The notes beneath the pieces were generated by a model. That model had not been told where the DNA came from, made no database searches, and was given only the letters and a program-made list of their open reading frames with translations. A program made the translations under genes and the position numbers. This document shows positions 18,202-26,785 of a stretch of 64,000 nt of DNA, one piece after another (the first letter of the stretch is position 1; the number at the start of each line of letters is the position of its first letter). The DNA comes from an uncultured Allomuricauda sp. (lineage in GTDB: Bacteria; Bacteroidota; Bacteroidia; Flavobacteriales; Flavobacteriaceae), in contig NZ_CAKZYF010000210.1 in the NCBI RefSeq assembly GCF_937884665.1, positions 62,001 through 126,000 of the forward strand. Reading direction: 5' to 3'.

Positions 18202-18291
18202 ACCAGTTCAAGAAGATTTCCTAATATAGTTCATTTTAAAAACACCTTTTTGTACTGAATTTTGGTCTGTCAATTTTAAATTAACAACAAA

Positions 18292-18669
18292 ATGAAAAGT
18301 GTATTTCAAAAGGTTTCCTTTGGCGTATTGGCTCTGGTAATGGTGGTTTTTGGACTTAACAAGTTTTTGGGATTTATTCCTGTGGAACCTCCCATGGACC
18401 CTACAGCGCAGCGTTTTCTTGGAAGCATGTTCACCACCTATCTATTTAAGGTTGTCGCTATGGCTGAAATTATTGGCGGTGTTTTACTGATGTTTCCCAA
18501 GGTACGTTTGCTGGGATGGCTGATTCTGTCGCCTGTGGTGTTCAACATAGTTTCGTTTCATATAGCACATGATTTTATCGGCAACGGTATCTGGATTATA
18601 CCGAGCACAGTATTTTTGATTATCGGTTTTTGGCTTAAAAACGACCTTTTCAAACTTGTAAAAGTATAA
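18292..18669 (+). CDS. DoxX-like small membrane protein
   Basis: 125 residues in four hydrophobic segments, beginning MKSVFQKVSFGVLALVMVVFGLNKF and containing MAEIIGGVLLMFPKVRLLGWLIL, typical of the DoxX/DoxD superfamily. The biochemical role is not settled for most members; several are linked to redox or membrane quinone chemistry. It ends 2 bp before the SDR gene, so both form one transcript, probably under the Crp-type regulator just upstream. Confidence 0.85.
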   Translation: MKSVFQKVSFGVLALVMVVFGLNKFLGFIPVEPPMDPTAQRFLGSMFTTYLFKVVAMAEIIGGVLLMFPKVRLLGWLILSPVVFNIVSFHIAHDFIGNGIWIIPSTVFLIIGFWLKNDLFKLVKV

Positions 18670-18671
18670 AG

Positions 18672-19511
18672 ATGGAGAAAAGAATTTGGTTGATAACGGG
18701 AATATCCAGCGGTCTGGGAAAAGCGCTGGCGGAAATGGTAATCGAATCTGGAGATTTTGTGATCGGTACGTTTCGAAAAGCGCAACAAGTAACAAAATTT
18801 AACCTATCCTATTCTGGAAAAGGTTTCGCCTACCTATTGGATATAAAGGACCACAGGGCCATCGAGAACATGACGCAAAGTATCAGGCGGGATTTTACTG
18901 GGGTTGATGTTTTGGTAAACAATGCCGGGGTCGGATTTATAGGGGCTGTTGAAGAGAGTAGCATGGAGGAAGTACGACAAGTTTTCGAAGCTAACTTTTT
19001 TGGTGCGTTAAAGCTTACCCAAGAGGTCTTGCCTATGCTTAGGGAGAAATCCAGCGGTCATATTGTCCAAATCTCCTCGCATGGTGGATTAAAAGCGTTC
19101 GCCGGATTTGGTATTTACAACGCCAGCAAGTTTGCTCTGGAAGGATTCAGTGAAGCTTTGGAACAGGAGGTGCGTCCATTGGGAATACGGGTTTCCTTGG
19201 TGGAACCTGGTCCGTTCCGAACCAAATTTGCGGCTTCTGGTTTACAGGAAGCCAAAAAAACCATTCCAGATTATGCGGAGACAGCGGGTGCCTTTAGAAC
19301 GAAACTAAAATCAGTTGATGGAAAACAGGAAGGTGACCCCAAAAAAGCGGCACACGCGATTGTGAATTTGGTCAACTCAAATAATCCCTCAATCCGATTA
19401 CCTCTCGGAAGAGTTGCACTTTCCACGATAGCGATGAAACTTGACAGTGTTAAAAACGATTTGGAAAACAATCGGGAAATTGCTTCCAATGCGGTATACG
19501 AAAAAACCTAA
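18672..19511 (+). CDS. Short-chain dehydrogenase/reductase (SDR family)
   Basis: 279 residues. The classical SDR elements are all seen: TGISSGLGKALA (cofactor glycine motif at residues 8-19), NNAGVGFIG, the serine in VQISSHGG and the catalytic YNASKFAL. An arginine-bearing end of beta-2 (GTFRKAQQ) suggests NADP rather than NAD. The substrate is unknown. It follows the DoxX-like gene by 2 bp and its last 4 bases overlap the convergent lrp gene. Confidence 0.93.
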   Translation: MEKRIWLITGISSGLGKALAEMVIESGDFVIGTFRKAQQVTKFNLSYSGKGFAYLLDIKDHRAIENMTQSIRRDFTGVDVLVNNAGVGFIGAVEESSMEEVRQVFEANFFGALKLTQEVLPMLREKSSGHIVQISSHGGLKAFAGFGIYNASKFALEGFSEALEQEVRPLGIRVSLVEPGPFRTKFAASGLQEAKKTIPDYAETAGAFRTKLKSVDGKQEGDPKKAAHAIVNLVNSNNPSIRLPLGRVALSTIAMKLDSVKNDLENNREIASNAVYEKT

Positions 19512-19978
19512 ATCGAGATTTGACGGTCTATTTGCTGGTTCAATGAAATAAAGGTCTCCGTTCGGGACACGCCTTCAATTTGCTGTATTTTTTTATTGAG
19601 GACCATCATGAGATGTTCGTTATCCTTACAGAGTACTTTGATTAAAATGGACCAATTCCCAGTAGTGTAATGGCACTCCAGTACTTCAGGAATTTTTTCA
19701 AGCTCCTTAACGGCTCTGGGATTGGCCATGGCCTTGTCCAAAAAAATACCAATGTAAGCCATCGTGGTGTACCCTAGGGCTTTGGGGTTTATTATGAATT
19801 TAGACCCGGACAGCAATTTTGAACTTTCCAATTTGCGAAGTCGTTGGTGAATCGCTGCACCTGATATTCCGATATTTCTGGCAATTTCCAAAATCGGTTT
19901 ACGCGCATCCTCCATTAGGTACCTTAGGATTTTTTTATCAATCCCATCAATTTTAACTGAATTGTTACTGGATTTCAT
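19508..19978 (-). CDS. Lrp/AsnC family transcriptional regulator
   Basis: 156 residues: N-terminal helix-turn-helix (IDGIDKKILRYLMEDARKPILE-like region at 10-32, recognition helix in GISGAAIHQRLRKLESS), then the ligand-binding alpha-beta sandwich (YTTMAYIGIFLDKAMANP, CHYTTGNWSILIKVLCKDNEHL). Lrp-type regulators sense amino acids and form octamers. It lies 47 bp downstream of a saccharopine dehydrogenase-type gene on the same strand; the gap holds overlapping dyads that could be its own operator. Control of amino-acid breakdown, perhaps lysine, is a reasonable inference from the neighbour. Confidence 0.93.
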   Translation of the reverse strand: MKSSNNSVKIDGIDKKILRYLMEDARKPILEIARNIGISGAAIHQRLRKLESSKLLSGSKFIINPKALGYTTMAYIGIFLDKAMANPRAVKELEKIPEVLECHYTTGNWSILIKVLCKDNEHLMMVLNKKIQQIEGVSRTETFISLNQQIDRQISI

Positions 19979-19991
19979 ATAAATGACTCAA

Positions 19992-20020
19992 TTTGTAGCT
20001 AAAGATACCTACAAAAGGTA
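19992..20020 (-). promoter_or_regulatory. Overlapping dyads upstream of lrp, candidate autoregulatory site
   Basis: TTTGTAG (19992-19998) and CTACAAA (20009-20015) form one inverted repeat; TACCT (20006-20010) and AGGTA (20016-20020) form a second 15-bp one overlapping it. They lie 14-42 bp before the lrp start codon. Lrp proteins commonly bind degenerate 15-bp palindromes and regulate themselves, which fits, but no binding is shown. Confidence 0.4.
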
Positions 20021-20025
20021 AATAT

Positions 20026-21399
20026 TTAAATCGCGATGGAGTCGGGATTGTATCCCAAATAGGGTACCTCGTAGGTGTTGAAAACAATCCCATGATGTTT
20101 TAGTTCGTTGAGAATAGGTTCATATACTTCTTTCTGTATAGGTATTTGTACCCCGGGTGTTTTGATTTTTCCATTCAAAATGAGGAGAGTCGCCATCGCC
20201 ACGGGCAATCCAACAGTCTTTGCCATTGCGGTATGACTTTTATTTTCACCGATAACCACCATGTTGGCATCAATTTGTTGCTTTTTTCCATTTTGCTCAA
20301 ACCCGAATTTATGGTACATCACAATCATATCCTGTTCATCGGCCTCAAGTGTCCAACTATCTTCAAGGATGTATTGCAGGATTTGCGCAGGAGAGGCATT
20401 TTTCAAAGGAATTTTTTTGGTAGCGTTGAATAAATCGAGTTCCAGTAGCTTGCCCCACCGAATGTCGTCTTGATCAATTTTAAGATAATGCCGGAGTTTC
20501 AGTTCCACAGCGTCCGTTGGCGAATAAGGCAAAAAGGAGTTGACAAATTCCCTGTAGGACATTCCTTGGGAATTTTTGATAGTGTAACTGTCATCCGTCA
20601 TACCGAGCATGACGAACATCTGCCAAGCTTTTGAGAAACCCACCCTTCTCATGGTACCCCTGTAAAGTGTCAGTGCATCCTGTAGACCATAGGCTTCTCG
20701 ATATTTTAAGGAATCCCGGTTGGCGTATGCCTCAAAAGTTCCATGCCCCTCCACCTCTAAAAACTCTGTCCTGCGAAATAACTTTTGGTAGGGAATATAT
20801 TTGTACGTGCCCTCTTGAATGAATTTGGCAGCGCCCCCCTGCCCTGCAAGGACCACATTTCTTGGATTCCAGGTAAATTTGTAATTCCAGAGATTGGAAT
20901 CGTTTTTTGGTGCTACAAGCCCCCCGGTAAACGACTCAAAAAGGAGCATTTTGCCACCATCACCCCGGATTTTATCTATAATCTCCATTGCACTCATATG
21001 ATCTATGCCCGGGTCAAGGCCCATCTCGTTCATAAAGACCAATCCACTATTCTTTACCTCTTTTTCCAATTTCTGGATGGTATCATTGCTGTAGGATGCG
21101 GTAACCAAATGCTTTTTTAACTTTAAGCAATCCATTGCAATTTTAGTATGGAGTTTGGGAGGTAACATGGAAACGACAATAGATGCTTCCCGTATGGCAC
21201 TTTCCCTTTTTTTATCTTCAAAAATGTCCATGTGGACAAGACTACAATTCGGATGGGAAGCAATCCTTGGCGCCACCCCATCTGGATTGATATCAGCAAG
21301 TATCAAATGCAGTTGTTCTGCTTTGGATTTTTCTAAAATATGGTCCAACAAATAGGCAGTGGATTTTCCTGCTCCAAAAACCAAAATCTTTCGGGACAT
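20026..21399 (-). CDS. Saccharopine dehydrogenase family protein
   Basis: 457 residues. Rossmann start KILVFGAGKSTAYLLDHIL, then ASIVVSMLPPKLHTKIAMDCL, NEMGLDPGIDHMSAMEIID and FESFTGGLVAPKNDSNLWNYKFTW-like segments that are hallmarks of the saccharopine dehydrogenase (glutamate-forming, Lys9-like) family. The eukaryotic enzyme makes or breaks saccharopine in lysine metabolism. The adjacent lrp gene on the same strand suggests an amino-acid catabolic role. The companion lysine-2-oxoglutarate reductase is not in the window. Divergent from the DUF423 gene over 78 bp. Confidence 0.92.
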   Translation of the reverse strand: MSRKILVFGAGKSTAYLLDHILEKSKAEQLHLILADINPDGVAPRIASHPNCSLVHMDIFEDKKRESAIREASIVVSMLPPKLHTKIAMDCLKLKKHLVTASYSNDTIQKLEKEVKNSGLVFMNEMGLDPGIDHMSAMEIIDKIRGDGGKMLLFESFTGGLVAPKNDSNLWNYKFTWNPRNVVLAGQGGAAKFIQEGTYKYIPYQKLFRRTEFLEVEGHGTFEAYANRDSLKYREAYGLQDALTLYRGTMRRVGFSKAWQMFVMLGMTDDSYTIKNSQGMSYREFVNSFLPYSPTDAVELKLRHYLKIDQDDIRWGKLLELDLFNATKKIPLKNASPAQILQYILEDSWTLEADEQDMIVMYHKFGFEQNGKKQQIDANMVVIGENKSHTAMAKTVGLPVAMATLLILNGKIKTPGVQIPIQKEVYEPILNELKHHGIVFNTYEVPYLGYNPDSIAI

Positions 21400-21477
21400 A
21401 GCTTTTAATTATTTTTGCTTTGACAAGAACGAAGGTATCAAAATGTTGTATTTATAAAATATGATGATTAAAAAGTT

Positions 21478-21870
21478 ATGAAAAGAACATTTTTAATGAG
21501 CGGAGCGCTACTGGGCCTCCTTGGGATAATCTTGGGTGCTTATGCTGCCCATGGTTTGGAAAAAATTGCTGATTTGGACGCGGTGGATTCTTTTGAAACA
21601 GGTGTATGTTACCAAATGTACCATGCTTTTTTCTTTCTTTTTATGGGGATATGGGATGGATTGGCAAGAACCGCGCAAAAAATATTGTTTTGGATTATCT
21701 GGGTCGGATTGATTTTTTTCTCGGGCACCATTTATCTATTGGTGATGGGAAAGGTATGGTCCATGAACCTCAGTTTTCTGGGTCCAGTGACTCCGCTAGG
21801 CGGTCTTTTGCTAATTTCAGGCTGGGTTTTTTTAGGATACCATATTTTGACCCAAAAATCAGTAAAATAA
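21478..21870 (+). CDS. DUF423 membrane protein (YgdD-like)
   Basis: 130 residues in four membrane helices. The start MSGALLGLLGIILGAYAAHGLEKI and CYQMYHAFFFLF are the conserved DUF423 signatures, and the C-terminal GPVTPLGGLLLISGWVFLGYH completes the family pattern. These are small conserved inner-membrane proteins of unknown function. It lies 65 bp before pckA, which has its own promoter-like element in the gap. Confidence 0.92.
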   Translation: MKRTFLMSGALLGLLGIILGAYAAHGLEKIADLDAVDSFETGVCYQMYHAFFFLFMGIWDGLARTAQKILFWIIWVGLIFFSGTIYLLVMGKVWSMNLSFLGPVTPLGGLLLISGWVFLGYHILTQKSVK

Positions 21871-21905
21871 CGGTTGGAATATAGCGACTACCGTATAGAA
21901 TTTTC

Positions 21906-21913
21906 TAGTTTTG
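21906..21913 (+). promoter_or_regulatory. Flavobacterial -7 element (TAGTTTTG) before pckA
   Basis: TAGTTTTG matches TAnnTTTG and lies 22 bp before the pckA ATG. The nearest upstream TTG (21874-21876) is 29 bp away, longer than the usual 17-23, so only the -7 element is supported. Confidence 0.4.
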
Positions 21914-21935
21914 TCCCAACTTAAAAAACAAAACA

Positions 21936-23552
21936 ATGGCTTCTGACAACTCGATAACGAAATCGATTTCGTTAAAAGAGCATGGCATTCACCAAAGCAA
22001 ATTGAACTATCAACTCTCGCCTGAATCGCTTCATTCGATTACCTTGGACAAAGCACTTGGAAAACAAGCTTCCTCCGGAGCGTTGGCCGTAAATACCGGG
22101 GAGTTTACGGGCAGATCCCCTATGGACCGATTTATTGTTAAAGACAAGATAACCCAAGATAAAATTTGGTGGGGCGATATTAACATGCCTTTTACTGGCG
22201 ATGCTTTTGATAAGCTCTACGGCAAAGTTGTGGATTATTTGGACCAGCGGGAACTTTTTGTCAGGGACTGTTATGCCTGCGCCGAAAGTTCCTACCGATT
22301 GAACATTAGGGTAATCAATGAGTACCCTTGGTCCAATATGTTCGCTTACAATATGTTCTTGCGCCCCACCGCGGTGGAGTTACAAACCTTTGAACCTGAG
22401 TGGACCATATTGAACGCTCCGGGTTTTCTCGCGGATGCCAAGGAAGATGGTACGAGGCAGCACAATTTTGCCATCTTGAATTTTACCAAAAAAATTGCAC
22501 TTATAGGCGGTACAGGGTATACGGGTGAAATAAAAAAGGGGATATTTTCTGCCCTCAACTTTATTCTACCTGTCTACAAGAATACTTTGCCCATGCACTG
22601 TTCCGCCAACATTGGGAAGGACGGCGATACAGCGCTTTTCTTCGGTCTTTCGGGAACGGGGAAAACTACGCTCTCCACAGACCCAAACAGAAAATTGATA
22701 GGTGACGATGAGCATGGATGGACCGCGGACAATACCGTCTTCAATTTTGAAGGTGGTTGCTATGCCAAGGTCATTGATTTATCCAAAGAAAATGAACCAG
22801 AAATATATGGGGCCATCAAAAAGGGGGCTATTTTGGAAAATGTGATTATGGACGGAAATGGCGTTGTGGATTATGCAGATACGTCCATTACCCAGAATAC
22901 ACGGGTCAGCTATCCCATCCATCATATTGAGAACATACAACAACCTTCCATAGGACAGAATGTAAAGAACATTTTCTTTTTAACGGCAGATGCTTTTGGG
23001 GTTATTCCTCCCATATCAAAATTGACCCCTGCCCAAGCTGCGTACCATTTTATATCGGGCTACACGGCGAAAGTTGCCGGTACGGAAGCGGGGGTAGTGG
23101 AACCACAACCTTCTTTTTCTGCATGTTTTGGAGCGCCTTTTATGCCCTTGCATCCCGCCAAATATGCAGAAATGTTGAGTAAGAAAATGATTGCTTCCGG
23201 TGTAGATGTCTGGTTGATAAATACCGGTTGGACTGGTGGCCCCTATGGTGTGGGAACACGTATGAAATTGAAGTATACCCGCGCCATGATAAGCGCTGCG
23301 ATAAGCGGGGAATTGGGGCTGTATTCCTATGATAAATATCATATACATTCTGTTTTTGGAGTCGCGCAACCACGAGAATGTCCCGGAGTACCTACGGATG
23401 TTTTAAGCCCAAGGACAACATGGAACAATGATGATGCGTATTATAAAATGGCATTTAAACTGACCAATGCCTTTCGGGAGAATTTCAAGAAATTTGAATC
23501 CTATGCCAATGAAGAGATACGTAGGGGAGGCCCCCAGCGCTATGCGCTCTAA
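21936..23552 (+). CDS. pckA: Phosphoenolpyruvate carboxykinase (ATP)
   Basis: 538 residues, full length. The ATP-binding P-loop is GLSGTGKT (237-244), with NTGEFTGRSPMDRFIV (substrate loop), HCSANIGKDG and FNFEGGCYAK metal and nucleotide motifs. It converts oxaloacetate and ATP to phosphoenolpyruvate, CO2 and ADP, the first committed step of gluconeogenesis. Stands alone with its own promoter-like element and a strong terminator shared with the convergent hemD operon. Confidence 0.97.
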   Translation: MASDNSITKSISLKEHGIHQSKLNYQLSPESLHSITLDKALGKQASSGALAVNTGEFTGRSPMDRFIVKDKITQDKIWWGDINMPFTGDAFDKLYGKVVDYLDQRELFVRDCYACAESSYRLNIRVINEYPWSNMFAYNMFLRPTAVELQTFEPEWTILNAPGFLADAKEDGTRQHNFAILNFTKKIALIGGTGYTGEIKKGIFSALNFILPVYKNTLPMHCSANIGKDGDTALFFGLSGTGKTTLSTDPNRKLIGDDEHGWTADNTVFNFEGGCYAKVIDLSKENEPEIYGAIKKGAILENVIMDGNGVVDYADTSITQNTRVSYPIHHIENIQQPSIGQNVKNIFFLTADAFGVIPPISKLTPAQAAYHFISGYTAKVAGTEAGVVEPQPSFSACFGAPFMPLHPAKYAEMLSKKMIASGVDVWLINTGWTGGPYGVGTRMKLKYTRAMISAAISGELGLYSYDKYHIHSVFGVAQPRECPGVPTDVLSPRTTWNNDDAYYKMAFKLTNAFRENFKKFESYANEEIRRGGPQRYAL

Positions 23553-23554
23553 GC

Positions 23555-23585
23555 AAAAAGGCCCGCTTTATAGCGGGCCTTTTTT
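23555..23585. terminator. Bidirectional terminator between pckA and hemD
   Basis: AAAAAGGCCCGCT and AGCGGGCCTTTTT form a 13-bp stem with a 4-base loop. The A-run on the left and T-run on the right let it stop transcription from pckA (plus) and from the hemD operon (minus). Confidence 0.9.
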
Positions 23586-23605
23586 ATTCAAATCCTGTAT
23601 TTGGA

Positions 23606-24349
23606 TTACTTGTTCACGCTGGTGATATATTTCTGAAGTGCCATGGTCATTGAAGGCGTTTCAGGGGTAGGCGCTTTAATGTCTATGCGAAGGCCCGCAT
23701 CAGTGGCCGCTTTGACGGTACTATTTCCAAAAACGGCAATTCGCGTGTTGTTTTGTTCGAAGTCTGGGAAGTTCTTTAACAAAGATTCGATTCCAGAAGG
23801 ACTAAAGAATACCAAGACATCGTAATATACATTTCGAAGGTCGGATAAATCACTGATTACCGTTTTGTAAAACACACCACGTTTCCAATCTACTTTAAGC
23901 TCGTCCAAAGCTTCAGGTATTGCTGATTTTAAGGTGTCGGAAGAAGGAAGAAGGAATTTTTCATCCTTGTATTTTTTTATCAGCGGGACCAACTCGTTAA
24001 AAGTCCTTTTACCTACATAAATCTTTCGTTTTCTGTAAACCACATATTTTTGAAGATAATAGGCAACCGCCTCGGATTGGCAAAAATACTTCATTGAATC
24101 CGGGACCTTAAAACGCATTTCTTCAGCGATTCGGAAGAAATGATCTACAGAATTTCTACTGGTAAGAATGATAGCGGTAAAATTGTTCAAATCAATTTTC
24201 TGCTGTCTTACTATTTTGGCCTGCACACCTTCAACATGTATAAAAGGCCTAAAGTCTACCTTTACTTTTTCTTTTTCAATTAATCGCGAGTAAGGGGAAT
24301 TTTCGATTTTGGGTTCTGGTTGGGAAACCAAAATTGTTTTTACTTTCAT
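23606..24349 (-). CDS. hemD: Uroporphyrinogen-III synthase
   Basis: 247 residues with the two-domain HemD pattern: start KTILVSQPEPKIENSPYSRLIEKE, the hinge IILTSRNSVDHFFR and the second half with LPSSDTLKSAIPEAL, VFFSPSGIESLL and IAVFGNSTVKAATDAG. HemD closes and inverts ring D of hydroxymethylbilane to give uroporphyrinogen III for haem, sirohaem and cobalamin. Sequence conservation is low in this family but these elements agree. It follows DUF4271 by 7 bp, a Bacteroidota gene order I recognise. Confidence 0.9.
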   Translation of the reverse strand: MKVKTILVSQPEPKIENSPYSRLIEKEKVKVDFRPFIHVEGVQAKIVRQQKIDLNNFTAIILTSRNSVDHFFRIAEEMRFKVPDSMKYFCQSEAVAYYLQKYVVYRKRKIYVGKRTFNELVPLIKKYKDEKFLLPSSDTLKSAIPEALDELKVDWKRGVFYKTVISDLSDLRNVYYDVLVFFSPSGIESLLKNFPDFEQNNTRIAVFGNSTVKAATDAGLRIDIKAPTPETPSMTMALQKYITSVNK

Positions 24350-24356
24350 AAGATCA

Positions 24357-25013
24357 TCAACCTTTTAGATAGCTTCCAATTACGACTAAGGGAGCAATTT
24401 CGAGTGTGCAAAGGTACAAAATAAAATAAAACAAATAATAAACCACCGCTTTTTGATGGTTCTTCAGCAGTTTGCCCAGTCCGATGGCATTTATAAAAAT
24501 AATTAAGGAGATTACTATGTAAATTACAGTCTTTGAATCCTTTAACACATATATCAAAAGTACGTTTCCCAAAAACACGACCAAGCTGCTGTAGTTAAGA
24601 TAGGTGGTTTTGCTATATATCATATCAAGGACCAATTCTTGAGTATTGAAGGTAAACCCCTTTAAAAATTGGAGCAATATTTTTAGTAACTGAAAGAAAA
24701 GAACGCCGGCATATATGAAAAGGAATGGATATCTGATATGCTGTGTGCTTAAATCACCCCATGTTCCCTGGATTAAGAAGAGAAACAATGAGAAATTGAT
24801 AATCTGAAACTGTGTTATCAAAATATGGAACCAGTTCAACAAGCGCCCCTTTTTACTGGATAGGACCATATACTTATTGTTGAAGGGCAAAATCAAAAAA
24901 ATAAAGAACTTGTTTTCAAACAGGTACTTGCCCAAAGTGAGTATGAAAAGGCTTATGACCAAAGCCAAGGTCATCCAATCCAAAGAATCCACTGTTTTGG
25001 ATATTGGGTTCAT
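24357..25013 (-). CDS. DUF4271 membrane protein
   Basis: 218 residues, six or so membrane segments with short loops, including LNWFHILITQFQIINFSLFLF and FNTQELVLDMIYSKTTYLNYSSLVVF. This matches DUF4271, a Bacteroidota family that usually sits before hemD. No biochemical role is known. It overlaps the GT39 gene before it by 4 bp (ATGA) and precedes hemD by 7 bp, so the three are co-transcribed. Confidence 0.85.
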   Translation of the reverse strand: MNPISKTVDSLDWMTLALVISLFILTLGKYLFENKFFIFLILPFNNKYMVLSSKKGRLLNWFHILITQFQIINFSLFLFLIQGTWGDLSTQHIRYPFLFIYAGVLFFQLLKILLQFLKGFTFNTQELVLDMIYSKTTYLNYSSLVVFLGNVLLIYVLKDSKTVIYIVISLIIFINAIGLGKLLKNHQKAVVYYLFYFILYLCTLEIAPLVVIGSYLKG

Positions 25014-26671
25014 AAATTGAGTTTAAAGGGGTTTCCATTCAATCCTGGCAGCAGTCCATTTTCGGAAATCCCCACCCTGAAAAAAATCGGATTTTCCATA
25101 TTGGATTTGGGCAATTCAAAACGAAAACGGACCGTATCCTTGGCAGAAATTACTTGTTTTTCCGGTCGTATCGCTTCTACCTGAATGGGTTTTAAATCTT
25201 TCACCTGTTTATAAGCATTGGAAAACGCAACATAAAAAGAAAGTTTTTGTAAGGGAATTTCAAAATCATAAGGATTGTAGATTTTAAGTTGATAATGATT
25301 ATCCCTCCCGGTCGTGTCCACAATACCTTTTAATTTTCTAAAGGATTCGAAATCGTCAATGAATGATCCGTAAATACGGGTCTTTCCGTCAGGATGTAGG
25401 TATTCTATATCGCCACTTTTGGTATACTTGGTGACGTACAGGATTTTCTTATTTCGCATCCTTTCCTCGGATTGGTCGATGGAATATTGATTTTTTCGGT
25501 ACATGTGGTTATTGAGTGTAAAACTAGGGTTTCCCGAGTAAAAGGCATACATGGCGGCTCTGCGGTATGAATTTTCAAAAACGACAGGCACTCCATTGGC
25601 TTTTTTGCTCAAATCATTTACCCAAGCGGTATTTCCATGGGCTTCAAACAAGATGGGAATCAACGGTTGATGTACCAACCATATCCTAGCGTACAGCAGT
25701 ATAACAAGACTGACCAATCCTGCGCGATAGGCCCATTTTCTCGAATGGGCGTGTTCCAACAGGTAATTGAAGGTTATTATGGCCATGGGAACAGAAATGA
25801 TTATGATCCACTGGGTCTGTACCCTCCGGTTAAAACTCGAAATAAAGAAAAAGAGAAGAACACCATAGGACAAAAATTTGAGCGCTTTGCTGAAAAGTCC
25901 TGTCGTTTTTGTCCGGAACAATGCCTTGTACACCCAAAAGAACAACAATCCAAAAATGGCGACCAAGTTTACCAAGTACCCCAAGGTAAATTTGGAAAAA
26001 GAGTAGGCCTGATTGGGGCGTTCGGAAATATGGAACTTAATGGAGACGAAGTCCTGTTCGTACAACCATATCAAATGAGGCGAATAAGACAGCAAGGCAA
26101 TTCCAACGGCCAACCAGGCCCTAGGGTCACGAACTAGGTTTACATTTGACAAAAAGACGAATAGAATTACCAAGAATGCATGGTATTTACTGTACATCAA
26201 CGCGGCCATTGCCAATCCAATCCCTACGGCCAGGCCATAAGATGGTGTTTTTAAGAAGCGTTTGTAGAGCCATAAAAAGAGAGCCGTAAAAAATAAAAGC
26301 GGAGTATCAGGAAGTGTAAAAAAACCATAGGCGTTCATTAAGGTCATGGAAAACAACAACAAAAAGAAAAGTCCAACAGATTCGTTTTTTTTTGGATGGT
26401 CAACCATCAACCAAATTATGCAATAGGTACCTATAGAAAGTAGGCAGCTCATAAAACGAACGCCCAATTCAGCTGGAAACAAATAACTGCCGATTTTAAT
26501 CAGAAATGCGACCATAGGCGGATGATCAAAATAGCCCCAACTTAGGTTTTGGGCATAATACCAATAGTAGGCCTCGTCATAGATAAGTTCCGTGAAGTAG
26601 CTTTGAACAAGATTAAGGACAAAAAGCAGGGAAAGTAAGAGAAGAAAGCGGGGAGGAAACCGTAGGGTCAT
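25010..26671 (-). CDS. Glycosyltransferase family 39 (ArnT/PMT-like) membrane protein
   Basis: 553 residues from the ATG at 26669-26671; a TTG at 26746 would add 25 residues without family match. Eight or more membrane segments; the first periplasmic loop reads ELIYDEAYYWYYAQNLSWGY followed by FDHPPMVAFLI, with the Asp-Glu pair that is catalytic in GT39/ArnT enzymes. These transfer a sugar from a polyprenyl-phosphate donor to lipid A, protein or polymer on the outer face. The C-terminal 150 residues are soluble and beta-rich. A Dpm1-like synthase, which makes such donors, diverges just upstream. The acceptor is unknown. Confidence 0.9.
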   Translation of the reverse strand: MTLRFPPRFLLLLSLLFVLNLVQSYFTELIYDEAYYWYYAQNLSWGYFDHPPMVAFLIKIGSYLFPAELGVRFMSCLLSIGTYCIIWLMVDHPKKNESVGLFFLLLFSMTLMNAYGFFTLPDTPLLFFTALFLWLYKRFLKTPSYGLAVGIGLAMAALMYSKYHAFLVILFVFLSNVNLVRDPRAWLAVGIALLSYSPHLIWLYEQDFVSIKFHISERPNQAYSFSKFTLGYLVNLVAIFGLLFFWVYKALFRTKTTGLFSKALKFLSYGVLLFFFISSFNRRVQTQWIIIISVPMAIITFNYLLEHAHSRKWAYRAGLVSLVILLYARIWLVHQPLIPILFEAHGNTAWVNDLSKKANGVPVVFENSYRRAAMYAFYSGNPSFTLNNHMYRKNQYSIDQSEERMRNKKILYVTKYTKSGDIEYLHPDGKTRIYGSFIDDFESFRKLKGIVDTTGRDNHYQLKIYNPYDFEIPLQKLSFYVAFSNAYKQVKDLKPIQVEAIRPEKQVISAKDTVRFRFELPKSNMENPIFFRVGISENGLLPGLNGNPFKLNL

Positions 26672-26785
26672 CAAAATCTTTTTAAGCCGCTCAAAGGTAC
26701 AAATATTGAAGCATTGCATTGGATGATCAATTCCAAGGAACGACAAAATTCAAAGTATTATTTTTGGGGCTTAAGCTGAAAAGTA

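Noticed and set aside
26672-26746. N-terminal extension of the GT39 protein from a TTG start
   Set aside because: The added 25 residues do not belong to the family and run into the divergent promoter; the ATG at 26671 begins the first membrane segment.
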